A stretch of DNA of 64,000 bases from positions 62,001 through 126,000 of the forward strand of contig NW_024468249.1 of assembly GCF_002104995.1 (NCBI RefSeq), written 5' to 3'. Under the pieces are notes generated by a model. It did not search any database. It was not told the DNA's origin and saw only the letters and a list, made by a program, of their open reading frames with translations. Every line of letters starts with the position of its first letter. Within the stretch, counting starts at the first letter, position 1. Positions 40,320-50,377 of the stretch are shown piece after piece. Source of the stretch: Linderina pennispora (lineage: Eukaryota > Kickxellomycota > Kickxellomycetes > Kickxellales > Kickxellaceae). The translations under genes were made by a program, and so were the position numbers.

Positions 40320-40989
40320 GATTGAACAAAAAGTGATGTTGCGGGGAGAGAAAGATTATACAAGGAAGAGGTTTGAATGAACAGAGGAGAGAGAGAGAGC
40401 TTGTGCGCTGCGAGAGAAGAAGAAAAAACAGAGAAGATACCTTCGGTTCCTGTTCCTCCAGGCCGCGGGCAACCGAGGCTATTTATTCGCAAAAGCCTCT
40501 ATCACGGCTCGCGAAACCGGGCCAGACCCTTGCCCCCATCCTGTTTTCGGCGATATCGATGGTGCGAGCCTTGTTGCTGCCGGCGCTTAAACGGGAGAGG
40601 ATTAGGGCGTGACCAGCCTCTCTGGTAGCTTTGGTCACTCTCGAACAATGCTCAGGCGGCCATATATAAGCTGGCAGTCGCGCATATGCATGCAGGCCCG
40701 CCTGTGCTTTCGTCTCCCCAAAAAACCCACAGCGCTTTGTATCGCGCATCCCCCAAAGGCGTCCAGTGGAAGAAGCCGTTTTATTCGAACCAAGGACGAC
40801 CCGTATCAGTGGAGATCGCGTGGGCCGATGTTTTGTTCAAAAGCAGCATCATCTTGCCTCCATCACTGAGTGGCCTGAAATCCGCCGACTGGGACATCCC
40901 CCACCCCGGTCGCTCTTGCAAAGGGCAAATCGCCACAGCAAAAACAGTCGATCTCCAGTCCCCCATCCAGATAAAAAAGCAGAAAGATG
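40320..40989. other. Intergenic, promoter of branching enzyme
   Basis: Minus-strand promoter for GLC3 and 3' flank of THG1. Contains a GA-rich tract (40383-40400) and TATATAAG (40663-40670), 345 bp upstream of the start and nearly palindromic. The GGTTCGAAT-like text near 40795 has no tRNA around it. Confidence 0.5.
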
Positions 40990-42112
40990 CTACTGCGCCT
41001 TGGCCTCTGCCTCGCCTTCCGCCTCGTCCTCTGCCCTGTCGCCAGTCTTGCGCTGCTTCACCCGCTCAGCCTCGGCCTCAGCCGCCAGCTCCACCTCCCT
41101 CTGCTTTGCTCTCTCTGCCTTGCGCTCGGCCCTGGTCGGCTTGCCGCGGGTGAGCTCGGGGCGCTCATTCCAGAAGGCATCGCGGATAATGTCGCAGTGC
41201 ATGGTCACAACTGTGGTTTTTGTCCGTTTTGTGCACTTGCCGTCGGGCGTCGTCACATCCACCAGCGTGTTTTCGCGCACAAGAACACTGCCCTTTTTGA
41301 AAATCTCCTTTTCGTCGTTGTAGTTGATCCCGAACTCACTGAACAGCAGCTCGTTCTTGTCTTTCGAAAACGTGCCCTAATGACGACAGACGGTACATGC
41401 TAGTTGCTGGGTACAAAGGGGCCAGCGGCTGTGGTTGCGCAAATCGCAATGTCACCGGGCCAAAAACGTGGGCAGCTTCCCTTCTGACATCTTACCTCCA
41501 GTCGGTTCATGGCGTCCTTGTTCGACATCCCGCCCTTGACCAGCGTCCAGAAGCACGTGTTGTACATGTTGTTGATGTGGCAGTCTACTTGCCGCCAGCA
41601 CAGGTAGTCGCGCATGATGCGGTCCGACGGGTACTGCACCACCCGCGAGTCAAACGCCGGCGGAAACTGCAGCTTCGTGTCCGGAAAGAACTCGCTCCAG
41701 TAAAACACATACGCCGATGTGAATCTGCTCACAAGCAGTGTGTTCAGCTTGCTATAGCCCCCGGGCAGATAGGATAAATTAGAAGCGGCTGCTACGCAGT
41801 ACGCACTCGGACATTCATGGGGGATTCTTACCTTGCTCGCCGGTCGTATGCCTTGGCGTCCTTGGAAAACACAAAGCTGTACTCGTCGCTCTGTCCATAC
41901 GAAATCACAATCTCCGTCATGCACTCCATGACCTCCTTGGCGCACCGGTTCATTAAGCGCAGGGCACGGATGTCGTTCGGTTTGGTGAACCCATGCTTCG
42001 CCGTGAACTTGGTGAACCCCTGCCCGTCGATCCGCACTACCAGCCAGGTTGCAGGCAAGAGGCTGTCGTTTTGCTCAAAGTTCCGCACGTACTCGTACGC
42101 TGAGTTCGCCAT
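40990..42112 (-). CDS. THG1: tRNA-His guanylyltransferase
   Basis: Adds G-1 to tRNA-His by 3'-5' polymerisation. Three exons, all with clean sites: 42112-41832, 41751-41496 and 41376-40990 (introns of 80 and 119 bp, donors GTAAGA and GTAAGA, acceptors TATAG and TTAG). The sum is 924 bp, 307 residues. Catalytic metal residues appear in VVRIDGQGFTKF and SYGQSDEYSFVF (Asp-Glu). HINNMYNT and KDAMNRLEG follow the yeast order. A Lys/Glu/Ala-rich C-terminal tail (RAERKAERAKQREVELAAEAEAE) extends past the usual end and may be a coiled coil. Stop TAG. Confidence 0.95.
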
Positions 42113-42495
42113 GTTAGCAAGAGCAGATGAAAAACAGTGTAGAGGTAGAGGAATACTGCTCCGAGACAGAGTTAGCCGAGTGTATAATATTGCCCCGGGA
42201 CCAGTCGAAAAATTGAAACGACAGGTACTGCTTATTTCCAAACTGTGCCCCATTGTGGGGAAGCCGCTGGTCGAGTGAACCGGTGTGGTCCTCCGCAATT
42301 AGCTCTTTCCTGGCCAAACGGCACAAGATTCCGCCAGCTACTGTAACCGTCGCTCCTGCACCTGGCCGGAAAGATGACGGGCCTGTCGCTGGCACATGGC
42401 CAAATGCCTCGCTTGGCATTTGTCTGTGTTTACCGGTGGACTGATCGATAAAAATACACCAAGCCACTGCGCAAAATCACTTTCAAGCTAAATGG
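42113..42495. other. Intergenic, THG1 promoter
   Basis: Between the THG1 start and the dehydratase stop. A TATAATATT sequence (42181-42189) lies about 70 bp upstream of the THG1 ATG. No gene seen. Confidence 0.45.
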
Positions 42496-43971
42496 TTACG
42501 GGATTACTTTGCAAAAAAAAGGATATATCATTAATTCCGGACCGACTGCCAGCGTCGCCGCAGCCGCCGTCGTGCTTGTGCTAATTGCACTCGTCTGCCG
42601 CACCGCTGGAATACTTGTTGGCGTGCTATTGGAGTCTGACATGCGCATAAATATCTCCTGGCCCGACTTTGCAATAATTGGTGCCGGGAATGGGAACCGC
42701 TGGCGGCACGCCTCCAGCTTTTCAAACGAAATGTTGGCACCGCCCGACACCACTACCACGATATGGCTGTGGGCATCAAGATCAGGCACAATCTGGTGCA
42801 CCAGAGACTTGCCGACCACACTCAGTGCTGCCGCACTGCCCACCTCCACGAGCATCTGGTGCTCGTCTACCAGCCGCAGACACGCCTTCTGCCGCCATGG
42901 CCTCGGACACCGAGATCGGCACCACCGGGTGTGTGCCCGCCAGCTCCAGCGCCACCGAGCTGATCGCGCTCGCCTGCAGACACGTGGCTACTGTTGGCTC
43001 TGACGCCCGATCAGTGTTGCTGCTACTCCTCGTCAGCCTGGGCAGCGAGCCCCTCCTCGCTTCGTTCTCTAGCAGCGCGTCTCCATCCATAGGCGGAAAC
43101 AGCGACGGTATTTTTGGCCCCAGCTGCAGCGCCGATTTCCCGCCTGTCCGCCTCGGCCTCCTTCCTGTTGTTGGCGTATCGCTCGCTCCCGACAATAGCG
43201 CCTGCTGGAACGAATTCGTATTGTGTGTCTCTACGGCAATAATCGGCACGCTCCTCCATCGGCACCGCTGCATACCTGTAATTAGGCCCGCAAGCAGCCC
43301 GCCGCTGCCCACCGCGCACACCACCGCTGCTGGGTCCTTGTGGTGCAGCTGCACGCTGATCTCCGCAGCCATCGTCGCATACCCAGCAACCACGTCGTCG
43401 TCGTCGGAGGACTCCACCATATGCGCATTCGAAGTCTCCGATACAAACGCCAAGCCGGCCTCGTATGCCTCCCGCACCGTCGCCCCGCGCTCGACAATCT
43501 GCGCTCCTTCGATCTCAATCTTGGTGCGCATGGAGGACGCCGCCATGCCGACGGGCACAAATATCGTGCATGGCACGTCGAGCTGTCGGCTGCTGAAGGC
43601 CACTGCCAGGGCTGCGTTTGTGTCGCCAACCGTCACCAAATGCTGGATGTTGCGCTCCAAAACCGCTTTTGCGCAGTAATTGCCAATCCCTCTAATAAAG
43701 CAGTACTGGGAAAAGCGAAGAAAATCAGTGTCTAGTTTGTTTTGACGCTTTCCGAGTTGGACACCCACTGCAGTCTTTGACCGTACCTTATCTTGAACGA
43801 CTGCGTTGGCTGCAGGTTCTCCAGCTTGAGCCATACGTTGCACCCGACCTGCTTGCTCATGGTGGTCGAGTACAGCAGCGGTGTTGGAATGTGTAGACTC
43901 GTGGGACTGCTGTTCTTTTCTGGTGTTGCTGTGCGTGCATTGCTGCTGTGTGGTTTGCGTCCGGGCGCCAT
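42496..43971 (-). CDS. PLP-dependent serine/threonine dehydratase
   Basis: Deaminates Ser/Thr to pyruvate/2-oxobutyrate. Exon 1 (43971-43787) holds the PLP lysine in LQPTQSFKIR; a 95-bp intron (43786-43692, GTACGG...TTAG) splits KIR|GIGNY in phase 2. Exon 2 has TVGDTNAALA (in place of the usual SSGNAGLA phosphate loop), VGSGGLLAG and VVVSGGANIS. The phosphate-loop change is real text, not a frame effect. An extra ~65-residue Arg/Ser/Pro-rich stretch (about 43200-43000) interrupts the domain between SFQQALLSG and TVATCLQ. A frame change near 42887 (one extra T) is needed to continue into LRLVDEHQMLVEVGSAAAL. Closest to eukaryotic SDS/Cha1 type. Confidence 0.85.
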
Positions 43972-44161
43972 ATAGAGTGGCCAAATGTACAGGGTAGTCG
44001 TTCAAGTGAAAAGAGCAAATAAATAAAAAGTCAGGACAAGCGCAAAGTGCGAGGGAAAAGAAGAGGTCGACAAGAGTGAAGCTTCTGCGAAACAGGCGGG
44101 AGAGGCCAGAAAATCAAATTTTCAATTCAGGACAATCAAAATTTTTGCAATGGTAGGATTT

Positions 44162-45502
44162 CTAAATGAACCACTGGAACTGCAGTCCAAACGACTTTAT
44201 CAGCCTGGTCATGTCGGCCGACTGGTCTGTCTTGCAGTCCTTGTTGAACGTTAGCCCCATGCTGAACACCATGTTGTTCATGCGCGCATCCACCAGGCAC
44301 TTCAGCCCCTGCGTGTCGCTCCACCGCGCCTTCACAATGCTTCTATCGTCCAGTTGCCATTCGACGCCCAGCGCCAGATCCGACGTAATGCTGAATACAT
44401 TGAAGTCATACCGCGCCGCACAGCACAGACGCGGCCGCAGCGCCTGCGCCCACGCCACAGATACGTGGCCCATGATCGGATTCACCACACAGGTGACCTC
44501 GGAAAACAGGGGCAGGTCGTGGCGGTAGCGGGCGCCAAGCGAGATCCCCGCGCTCGAGTCCTGCGCACCAAAGTACATCTCGCCGCCGACCGCCAGCCGC
44601 CCATGCACCTTGTTCATCAGAACCTGCCGGGCGTCGGCATTGGTGCCGCAGTAGAAAAGCCGCGAGGCACGGTCCAGCATCGCGATATTGCCAAAGTTGT
44701 ATAGCCCGCGGACGCCCAGCATGGCGCCCAGCGTGCCAAAGGTCGTCTCGGTGCTCCACTTGGGCTTGTTGACTGTGTGCTGCACCACCAGCTGCATGTC
44801 GGACTGCATGCCGGCGCGGCTTATTCCGCTCATCTGCAGCTCCGAGAACTGTGACCGCCGCGTCACCCATGTACCTGTAACTGAGGACACCGACGGGTAC
44901 ATCTGTGCAGAAATCATGTAGTCGCCGTTGAATGCCTGCGGCTCAGCTTGCTGCTGGGAGGCGCACAGATCCCAGTTGTATTTCCACGTACCCGCTCGAA
45001 TGCTCTGCAGAAGGTTGCGTGCATCCCGGCTATCAATTGCTTGCTGTCGTGCCGTGGCGAAATCAAGGAGCCGCTTGCTCTGTCCGCTCGCCAGCACATC
45101 CTTGGGCTCAGACGGCAAGAACCCAGTCAGCAGTGTCTCCTTGGGCGCATCGGCTTTGCGTTTCTTGGCCTTTTTTGTCTTCTTCGCTGACATGTCTGCC
45201 AGTGCTGGCTGCATTTCCTCGACAGCATCTGTGACCTCTGGGCTGATGGCCAGCAGTGGGCGCGAGGTCGCCAAGTACCCAATCGAAGATGCCCGGCTGG
45301 GGATCATGGAGAACACAAACTGCGAATGCAGGCTGTTGCTGACCCCGCGGCCGGTGCTGACGGACACGCCCAAGGGCACGGCAAAGTCGAGCAGCGACTG
45401 CGAGGTCCGGCAGAACGTCGAGTAGAGGTTGTTTTCGTTCCAGCGCGTCTCGCGATGGAATTGCCGGGTCAGCAATGGGAAGTAGTCGGGGGTAGTGAAC
45501 AT
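44162..45502 (-). CDS. MDM10: Mdm10, ERMES and SAM complex beta-barrel
   Basis: 446 residues, intact. The N-terminus is diagnostic: MFTTPDYFPLLTRQFHRETRWNENNLYS, then RTSQSLLDFAVPLGVSVS, matching the Mdm10 pattern (RxTxWNExNLYS...LLDFxxPxG). The rest alternates polar and hydrophobic residues as in the VDAC/Tom40-like barrel and ends FGLQFQWFI, a beta-signal-type end. It sits in the mitochondrial outer membrane, tethers ER and mitochondria in ERMES, and assists Tom40 assembly in SAM. A Lys-rich loop (SAKKTKKAKKRKAD) is an insertion typical of fungal Mdm10. The start is ATG 45502; upstream in-frame codons to 45553 lack support. Confidence 0.9.
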   Translation of the reverse strand: MFTTPDYFPLLTRQFHRETRWNENNLYSTFCRTSQSLLDFAVPLGVSVSTGRGVSNSLHSQFVFSMIPSRASSIGYLATSRPLLAISPEVTDAVEEMQPALADMSAKKTKKAKKRKADAPKETLLTGFLPSEPKDVLASGQSKRLLDFATARQQAIDSRDARNLLQSIRAGTWKYNWDLCASQQQAEPQAFNGDYMISAQMYPSVSSVTGTWVTRRSQFSELQMSGISRAGMQSDMQLVVQHTVNKPKWSTETTFGTLGAMLGVRGLYNFGNIAMLDRASRLFYCGTNADARQVLMNKVHGRLAVGGEMYFGAQDSSAGISLGARYRHDLPLFSEVTCVVNPIMGHVSVAWAQALRPRLCCAARYDFNVFSITSDLALGVEWQLDDRSIVKARWSDTQGLKCLVDARMNNMVFSMGLTFNKDCKTDQSADMTRLIKSFGLQFQWFI

Positions 45503-45852
45503 TTTACAAGGAGCAGGAGTAGAAATAGCAGTCAGCGGCTGCCAGGCGGTCACGAGGGTCTGCGGTTTTGCAAACGTTGTGTAGACCAGGCATTTTGTGG
45601 GACCAGCCTTGTCCCCTCCCGGCCGAGCCCTGCATGCGCCTGATCACATCATGATGCAAATATGTGGAGCTATGTTATCATGGCAGCACCCTCAGGGATA
45701 GTATGAAATGTCGTTTCAGAAATGAGAAGTATATTTTTGTTAAGCACTTGGCCGGTTCTCCAGCAGATCGCTGGTAAGGGGGTGGGATTTTAGTTTAATT
45801 GGATAAAAACGTGAATCTTCCTCGTTAGCGAGAACCGAGGTTCCATGTTTGC
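45503..45852. other. Intergenic, MDM10 promoter / RPS0 3' flank
   Basis: No TATA box or repeat recognised. AT-rich half next to the RPS0 stop. Confidence 0.45.
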
Positions 45853-46716
45853 TTAAGCGCTCCAGCCAGAGTTGGCGGCACCCTCAGCAGCCCAGTCGGC
45901 AGCGGGGGCGGCACCATCGGCAGCCCAGTCGCCCTCAGCAGCGGCGTCCCAGTTGCCCGAGTTGGCCAGGGCAGCGACGTCGTTACCGGCGGCACCGGTG
46001 GCGCTCCACTCGGCGTTGGCGTCGGCGGAGGCATCCCAGTTACCGGCCTCCTCAGTCTTCTCGGCGGCAGCCTCCAGGTCCTTCTCGACCTCCTCCGGGT
46101 CGCGGTAGAAGAACATGTCGGTCATGACATCCCAAGGCTGGTCGCGGGGGAGGGTACCGCGCAGGCGGAGGACCTCACGGGCCAGGAGCCAGAAGCCAAG
46201 ACCGATGGCGTGCTTACCGGCGTTGTTGATGGGAATAGCGACATCAACGTGGTCCAGGGGCGAGTCGGTGTTGGTGAACGCGATGACCGGGATGTTCACG
46301 TACGAAGCCTCACGGATGGCCTGGTGGTCGGCGCGGGGGTCAGCAACAACGATCAGACGCGGCTCCTTGAACTGGCGGGTGATGTAGTTGGTGAAGTTAC
46401 CGGGGGTGAAGCGACCGGCGATGGCCTGGGCACCGGTGTGGGTACCGAACTTCAGGACAGCGCGCTGGCCGAACGGACGGGCCGAGATCACGCACACGTC
46501 CTTGGGGTTCTCGACGGCGGCGATGATGCGAGCAGCCATAACAAGCTTCTCCCAGGTCTTACCGGCGTTGATCAGGTGCACACCATCAGCGCGGCGCTTG
46601 TAGACGTACGGCAGCATGTGCGAGTCAACGTTCTGCGAACCAAGGTGGGCCTTGGCGCTCAGCAGGAGCTGAATATCCTCCTCGGTGGCGTTGAGGCAAG
46701 CGGGAACGTGCGACAT
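45853..46716 (-). CDS. RPS0: 40S ribosomal protein S0 (uS2, RPSA family)
   Basis: 287 residues, intact, apparently intronless. The uS2 core is plain: [41 protein letters not shown], then [57 protein letters not shown]. Conserved [13 protein letters not shown] and [13 protein letters not shown] follow. The C-terminal ~60 residues are acidic, Trp/Ala/Glu-rich ([11 protein letters not shown] repeats), as in eukaryotic RPSA. Strong codon preference for C-ending codons fits high expression. Structural part of the small subunit, required for 20S pre-rRNA maturation. Confidence 0.97.
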   Translation of the reverse strand: MSHVPACLNATEEDIQLLLSAKAHLGSQNVDSHMLPYVYKRRADGVHLINAGKTWEKLVMAARIIAAVENPKDVCVISARPFGQRAVLKFGTHTGAQAIAGRFTPGNFTNYITRQFKEPRLIVVADPRADHQAIREASYVNIPVIAFTNTDSPLDHVDVAIPINNAGKHAIGLGFWLLAREVLRLRGTLPRDQPWDVMTDMFFYRDPEEVEKDLEAAAEKTEEAGNWDASADANAEWSATGAAGNDVAALANSGNWDAAAEGDWAADGAAPAADWAAEGAANSGWSA

Positions 46717-47252
46717 ATTTCTACAGAAGGTGGAGTGGTGCGATTAGTGGACAATCCCACAAATGTCTTTGGTGCTGTTGTTGTCGCCGGTGGTGGCGGC
46801 GGCGGCGCTGGAGTGCCATTTCGCGCCATGCGTCCAGCCACGCCATTGCTGCAAATGCCATGCCGTGGATTCTGTCCAAATTCCGAATTCTGCCTCCTCA
46901 AATGTGCCTCAGCACCCAAACATGTTTTGGAAAGCAAAATTTTTGGCACTCTCCCCCGCTGCCGCCGCGCGATTCCGCCCCCTGCGACAGATCGAGCGCA
47001 TCCATCCTCTTTTTTAAAAGTCGCGTATCCATGCCGCCAAAAATAAACCGGAAGGTATCCACTTACTCAAAGTTTACGACAAAGTGTCCTGCGAAAAAAA
47101 GGGGGAAATCGTGATAGCTGCCGCTCAGTTGGCAGCTTTTGCCCAGGGCCTGCAGCCCCCGCCCAGCAAGGCCCAAGCAGAGCAAAAAGCGATCACCGCA
47201 TAGAGGACCCAAATTCAATAGATTAAATTACGAATGCGATATTAATGTTAAA
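46717..47252. other. Intergenic, RPS0 promoter
   Basis: Holds a GGC-rich stretch (46790-46812). No clear TATA box, as is common for ribosomal protein genes. Plus-strand open frames here continue as antisense of RPS0 and are not genes. Confidence 0.45.
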
Positions 47253-48546
47253 TTACTCGATTAAAGTTACACGGCCGCCCCGGCCAAACTCGTACCTTTG
47301 GCCGCGCCAGACCACGGTGTCGCCGGACGATCGCATACAGCCACAGCGGCAGCGCCAGCACCTCGCGGCACACCCAGCTGAACACGAACCACGGCCAGCT
47401 CGGCGGCGGGCCGTGGTTGATGCGGTAGAAGAACACCATGTCGGAGGCGAACCAGCACAGCAGGAATGTGCTCAGAACCGCAGCCACGTCGAATGCAAAC
47501 ACCCGGTGCATCGCCCACGCAGCCAGCGAGCCAAGCAGCAGGGACTCTGTAAGCGGCTCGTAGAAGGTCGCAAATGTGACATTGTACTTGCGTGTGCGCA
47601 CCCACCGCACCCGTCGGCTGCAGTACTCGGAGAACGAGCGGATGTCGGCAGGCTGGCGCGCCAGGTCGCCGGTCATGGTGTGCTTCCACCCGGCATGCCA
47701 CAGCGCCTGGCCGATCATGTTGTCCTCAGCCAGGTAGTGGCCAAACGCAGCCAGGCCGCCAGCGTGGTCGAGGGCGCTCTTGTAATAGAGGTTCGACTTG
47801 CCCATCAGACAGCTGGCGATCCCAACCGCATTGATGGCCAGATACATGCGGCAGTGGTTGGTGGTCAGGAACGCACGGTCGAGCATGGCGCCAAACGATG
47901 TCGCATTCTCGCTAAACACCACGTGATGGATGACACCGACGCGCTTGTCGTCCAGCATCAGATCAACCGACCGCCGCAGCGTGCCCGGGTCTGTCCACAC
48001 GTTCGAGTCGCATATCCACAGCAGGTCGTAGCTGGCGGCCTTGTATGCCTTCAGCATGTTGTTGATCTTGGGGTTGATCCCGACGTTGTCACGGCCCACC
48101 AGAACCCGCGCCTGCACCTTCGGGTACTTGCTGATCAGCTCCTCGGCCACAGCCACGGCCGGGTCCTGCGCGTCCTCGACTGCAAACAGCAGCTCCATCT
48201 TGCCTGGGTACTCTTGACGGAAGCTTGACTCGAGCGTGCGGCACATGTCCAGGTCAATTCCCTTCATCGGCCGGATGACAGTGACACCCGGATACTCGTC
48301 TGCCGAGCGGTTCACGAATGCCCGCCGCTTGACGTATCGCCGCTGCACCACGCAGTGCGATAACACCTTGAGGGCCCACAGGAACCCAGCCAATACCAGC
48401 ACAACGCACGCGAGGTTGTTTGCCAAGTCTCCAAATATCGGCTCGTCCGCGCTGCCGCGTGCTAGTGGTGCCTCGCCACCCGCGCCACTGCCGAAAGAGG
48501 AAGCCAGGAGCCCGGTCCTTGGGTGGTAGTTTCTGACTGAAGCCAT
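47253..48546 (-). CDS. GCS1: Ceramide glucosyltransferase (GT21)
   Basis: About 430 residues; makes glucosylceramide from UDP-glucose and ceramide at the Golgi/ER membrane. One N-terminal membrane segment (LACVVLVLAGFLWALKVLSH), then the GT domain with VIRPMKGID, a DSNVW motif (second Asp), LAEDNMIG (third Asp) and RRVRWVR (the Q/RxxRW motif), then three or so C-terminal membrane segments. All catalytic motifs present. The uninterrupted frame ends in an Arg-rich text that does not fit the family. A one-base frame change near 47335 gives SGDTVVWRGQRYEFGRGGRVTLIE with stop at 47253, the expected end. Fungal glucosylceramide is a cell-wall-proximal lipid. Confidence 0.92.
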
Positions 48547-49204
48547 TGTCTAAGCCGGATAGCTAACAAGGTAGCAAAGTGTAAAAATTGCGAATTTGAA
48601 GAAAAAAGTGTAGAAGAACTGAAGTAGAAAGGGAGCGGAGAACAGAAAGGGCAGTCGGCGGAGTAGGCGCGGGGTCTGCGAGTCGGGTGGAAAACCGTAC
48701 TTCTTTTTTCAAAGTCCGTGATGCCTGCAATGCTCAAAGGACGCCAGGCTGTTCGAGCGGATAATGCCCAGCCGGGCCCACGCGGCGCGCAGCGGCATCC
48801 TTCAGCTTCCCAGCGCTACTGGTCACATGCATCGGCTGCATTCTAGTCTCAGAGAAAATGCAAGCTGTCTTGAATGCGTCTGCGCTTGTTCTGCATATTC
48901 AATTGAGAGCCAGATCACGCTTGTCTGGGTTCCTCAGACCGATTGGGGCTCTATTCTACCAACCGCACGTCGGAGTCTGAGCTCGGCTGCTAATTGCGCA
49001 CAGAACCAAATACGCGGCTGCGATTCGCTCGATTGCTTGGCACTGTGGGTGATCTTGCGCATTAGCTGTAGCAATTAGCTTAAAAGAAATCACGGATTGT
49101 AAAACAAAAAAAACTCTGATTTGTTGGGCCCAAAAGCGCCTTCCGTCAACCAATTAGTCAGCATTGCAGTTTCGCTTCCGCACTTGTAAATTCAGCCCAC
49201 ACTC
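48547..49204. promoter_or_regulatory. Divergent promoter region, GCS1 / CWC24
   Basis: Shared 5' region of genes on opposite strands. No canonical TATA box seen on either strand; A/T-rich tracts at 48594-48610 and 49098-49112. Confidence 0.4.
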
Positions 49205-50095
49205 ATGTCCGCTTCAGAGAACAAACCCGCCACAGCGCTGTTTAAGAAGAGCAGGCGGCGAGGCGGCGGTAGCAACATCAGAAAGCGCGCTGCAGAGGCC
49301 ATTGACCAGGAGGCACCGACCCAGGTCCAGACTGATGCGGGCGACGATGAGCGCAGGTCAGCTAAGCCTGGTGCAGGCAGGATCACCGCTGGTCGGTCAA
49401 GGGATGGTTCCAAAGCAGAGGATAGCCCTGCGGTTTCCGAGCCTGCAAAGGCAGTCGAGTATCACTATAAGCGCGGTCAGGACGCTACACGCACAGTCGA
49501 AAACGAAAAGGCTACAGAGCAGGCGACGAAACGGCAAAAGACAGGAAACGTCACGCCTGCTGGCGGTGAACAAGGAATATACAAGGGACTGGCTGCATAC
49601 GAGAGCCGAATCAAAGACGACCCAGGCGCCAAAAAGACCGGCCCATTCAAGGCACCTACAAACGTGCGCTCAACCAGCGTCTTCGACTACCAGCCAAACG
49701 TATGCAAGGACTACAAGGAGACTGGGTTCTGTGGGTATGGCGATTCCTGTGTCTTTCTACACGACCGTGGCACGTACAAGACGGGCTGGCAGCTTGAGAA
49801 GGAGTTTGAGGAGTCGCAGCAGGGTGTTCAGAGGGATAACGAGAAGCTATGGAAGGTTGACGCGTCTGATGACGAAGCCGACAAGAAAGAGGAGGAGCTG
49901 CCGTTTGCCTGCCTGATCTGCCGCAAGCCGTTTGTGAAGCCGGTGGGCACCAAGTGTGGCCATTATTTCTGTGAAAAGTGTGCGTTGGCAAACTACCGCA
50001 AGACACCCAAATGCTTTGCGTGCGGTGCTGCGACCGGCGGTGCGTTCAAGCGTGCAAAGAACATCGAGGCGAGGCTAGAACAACAAAATGAATGA
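49205..50095 (+). CDS. CWC24: Spliceosome factor Cwc24 / RNF113
   Basis: 296 residues, intact. Order: basic disordered N-terminus with LFKKSRRRGGGSNIRKR, the conserved TSVFDYQPNVCKDYKETGFCGYGDSCVFLHDRGTYKTGWQLE block containing a CCCH zinc finger (C-x8-C-x5-C-x3-H), then a C3HC4 RING finger (CLICRKPF...CGHYFCEKC...CFAC), then a short tail. Exactly the Cwc24/RNF113A architecture. It binds the 5' splice site region in the Bact spliceosome and is released by Prp2. In yeast it is essential. Confidence 0.95.
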   Translation: MSASENKPATALFKKSRRRGGGSNIRKRAAEAIDQEAPTQVQTDAGDDERRSAKPGAGRITAGRSRDGSKAEDSPAVSEPAKAVEYHYKRGQDATRTVENEKATEQATKRQKTGNVTPAGGEQGIYKGLAAYESRIKDDPGAKKTGPFKAPTNVRSTSVFDYQPNVCKDYKETGFCGYGDSCVFLHDRGTYKTGWQLEKEFEESQQGVQRDNEKLWKVDASDDEADKKEEELPFACLICRKPFVKPVGTKCGHYFCEKCALANYRKTPKCFACGAATGGAFKRAKNIEARLEQQNE

Positions 50096-50377
50096 TTTTA
50101 TCTCTTGATCTTTTAGTCGTGCTAATCCATGTCCAATAAACCGACACCTTGCTGCGCAGGCTGGCAGAGAGAGAAGAGAGAGAGAGAAAAAAAAAAATTG
50201 AAATTATGCTTTTGTTTCTTCGTTTCGCATTTATTTCATATTTTTCTAGCTATTTGCAATGGCAATCAGTCGTAAGGAGAGGCAGGCACAGGCAAGCTAA
50301 TTCTCGCTCCCAGGAGCCCTCAGCAAACACATTTTCGACAATAGGTACAGTAACCACCACCGGAAAATAGACTGTTC

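Noticed and set aside
40785-40810. GGTTCGAAT-like text on the minus strand as a possible tRNA
   Set aside because: No T-stem pairing and no matching upstream arms.
46210-47046. Plus-strand 278-codon frame over RPS0 and its promoter
   Set aside because: It is antisense to the intact ribosomal protein gene and has no recognisable feature.
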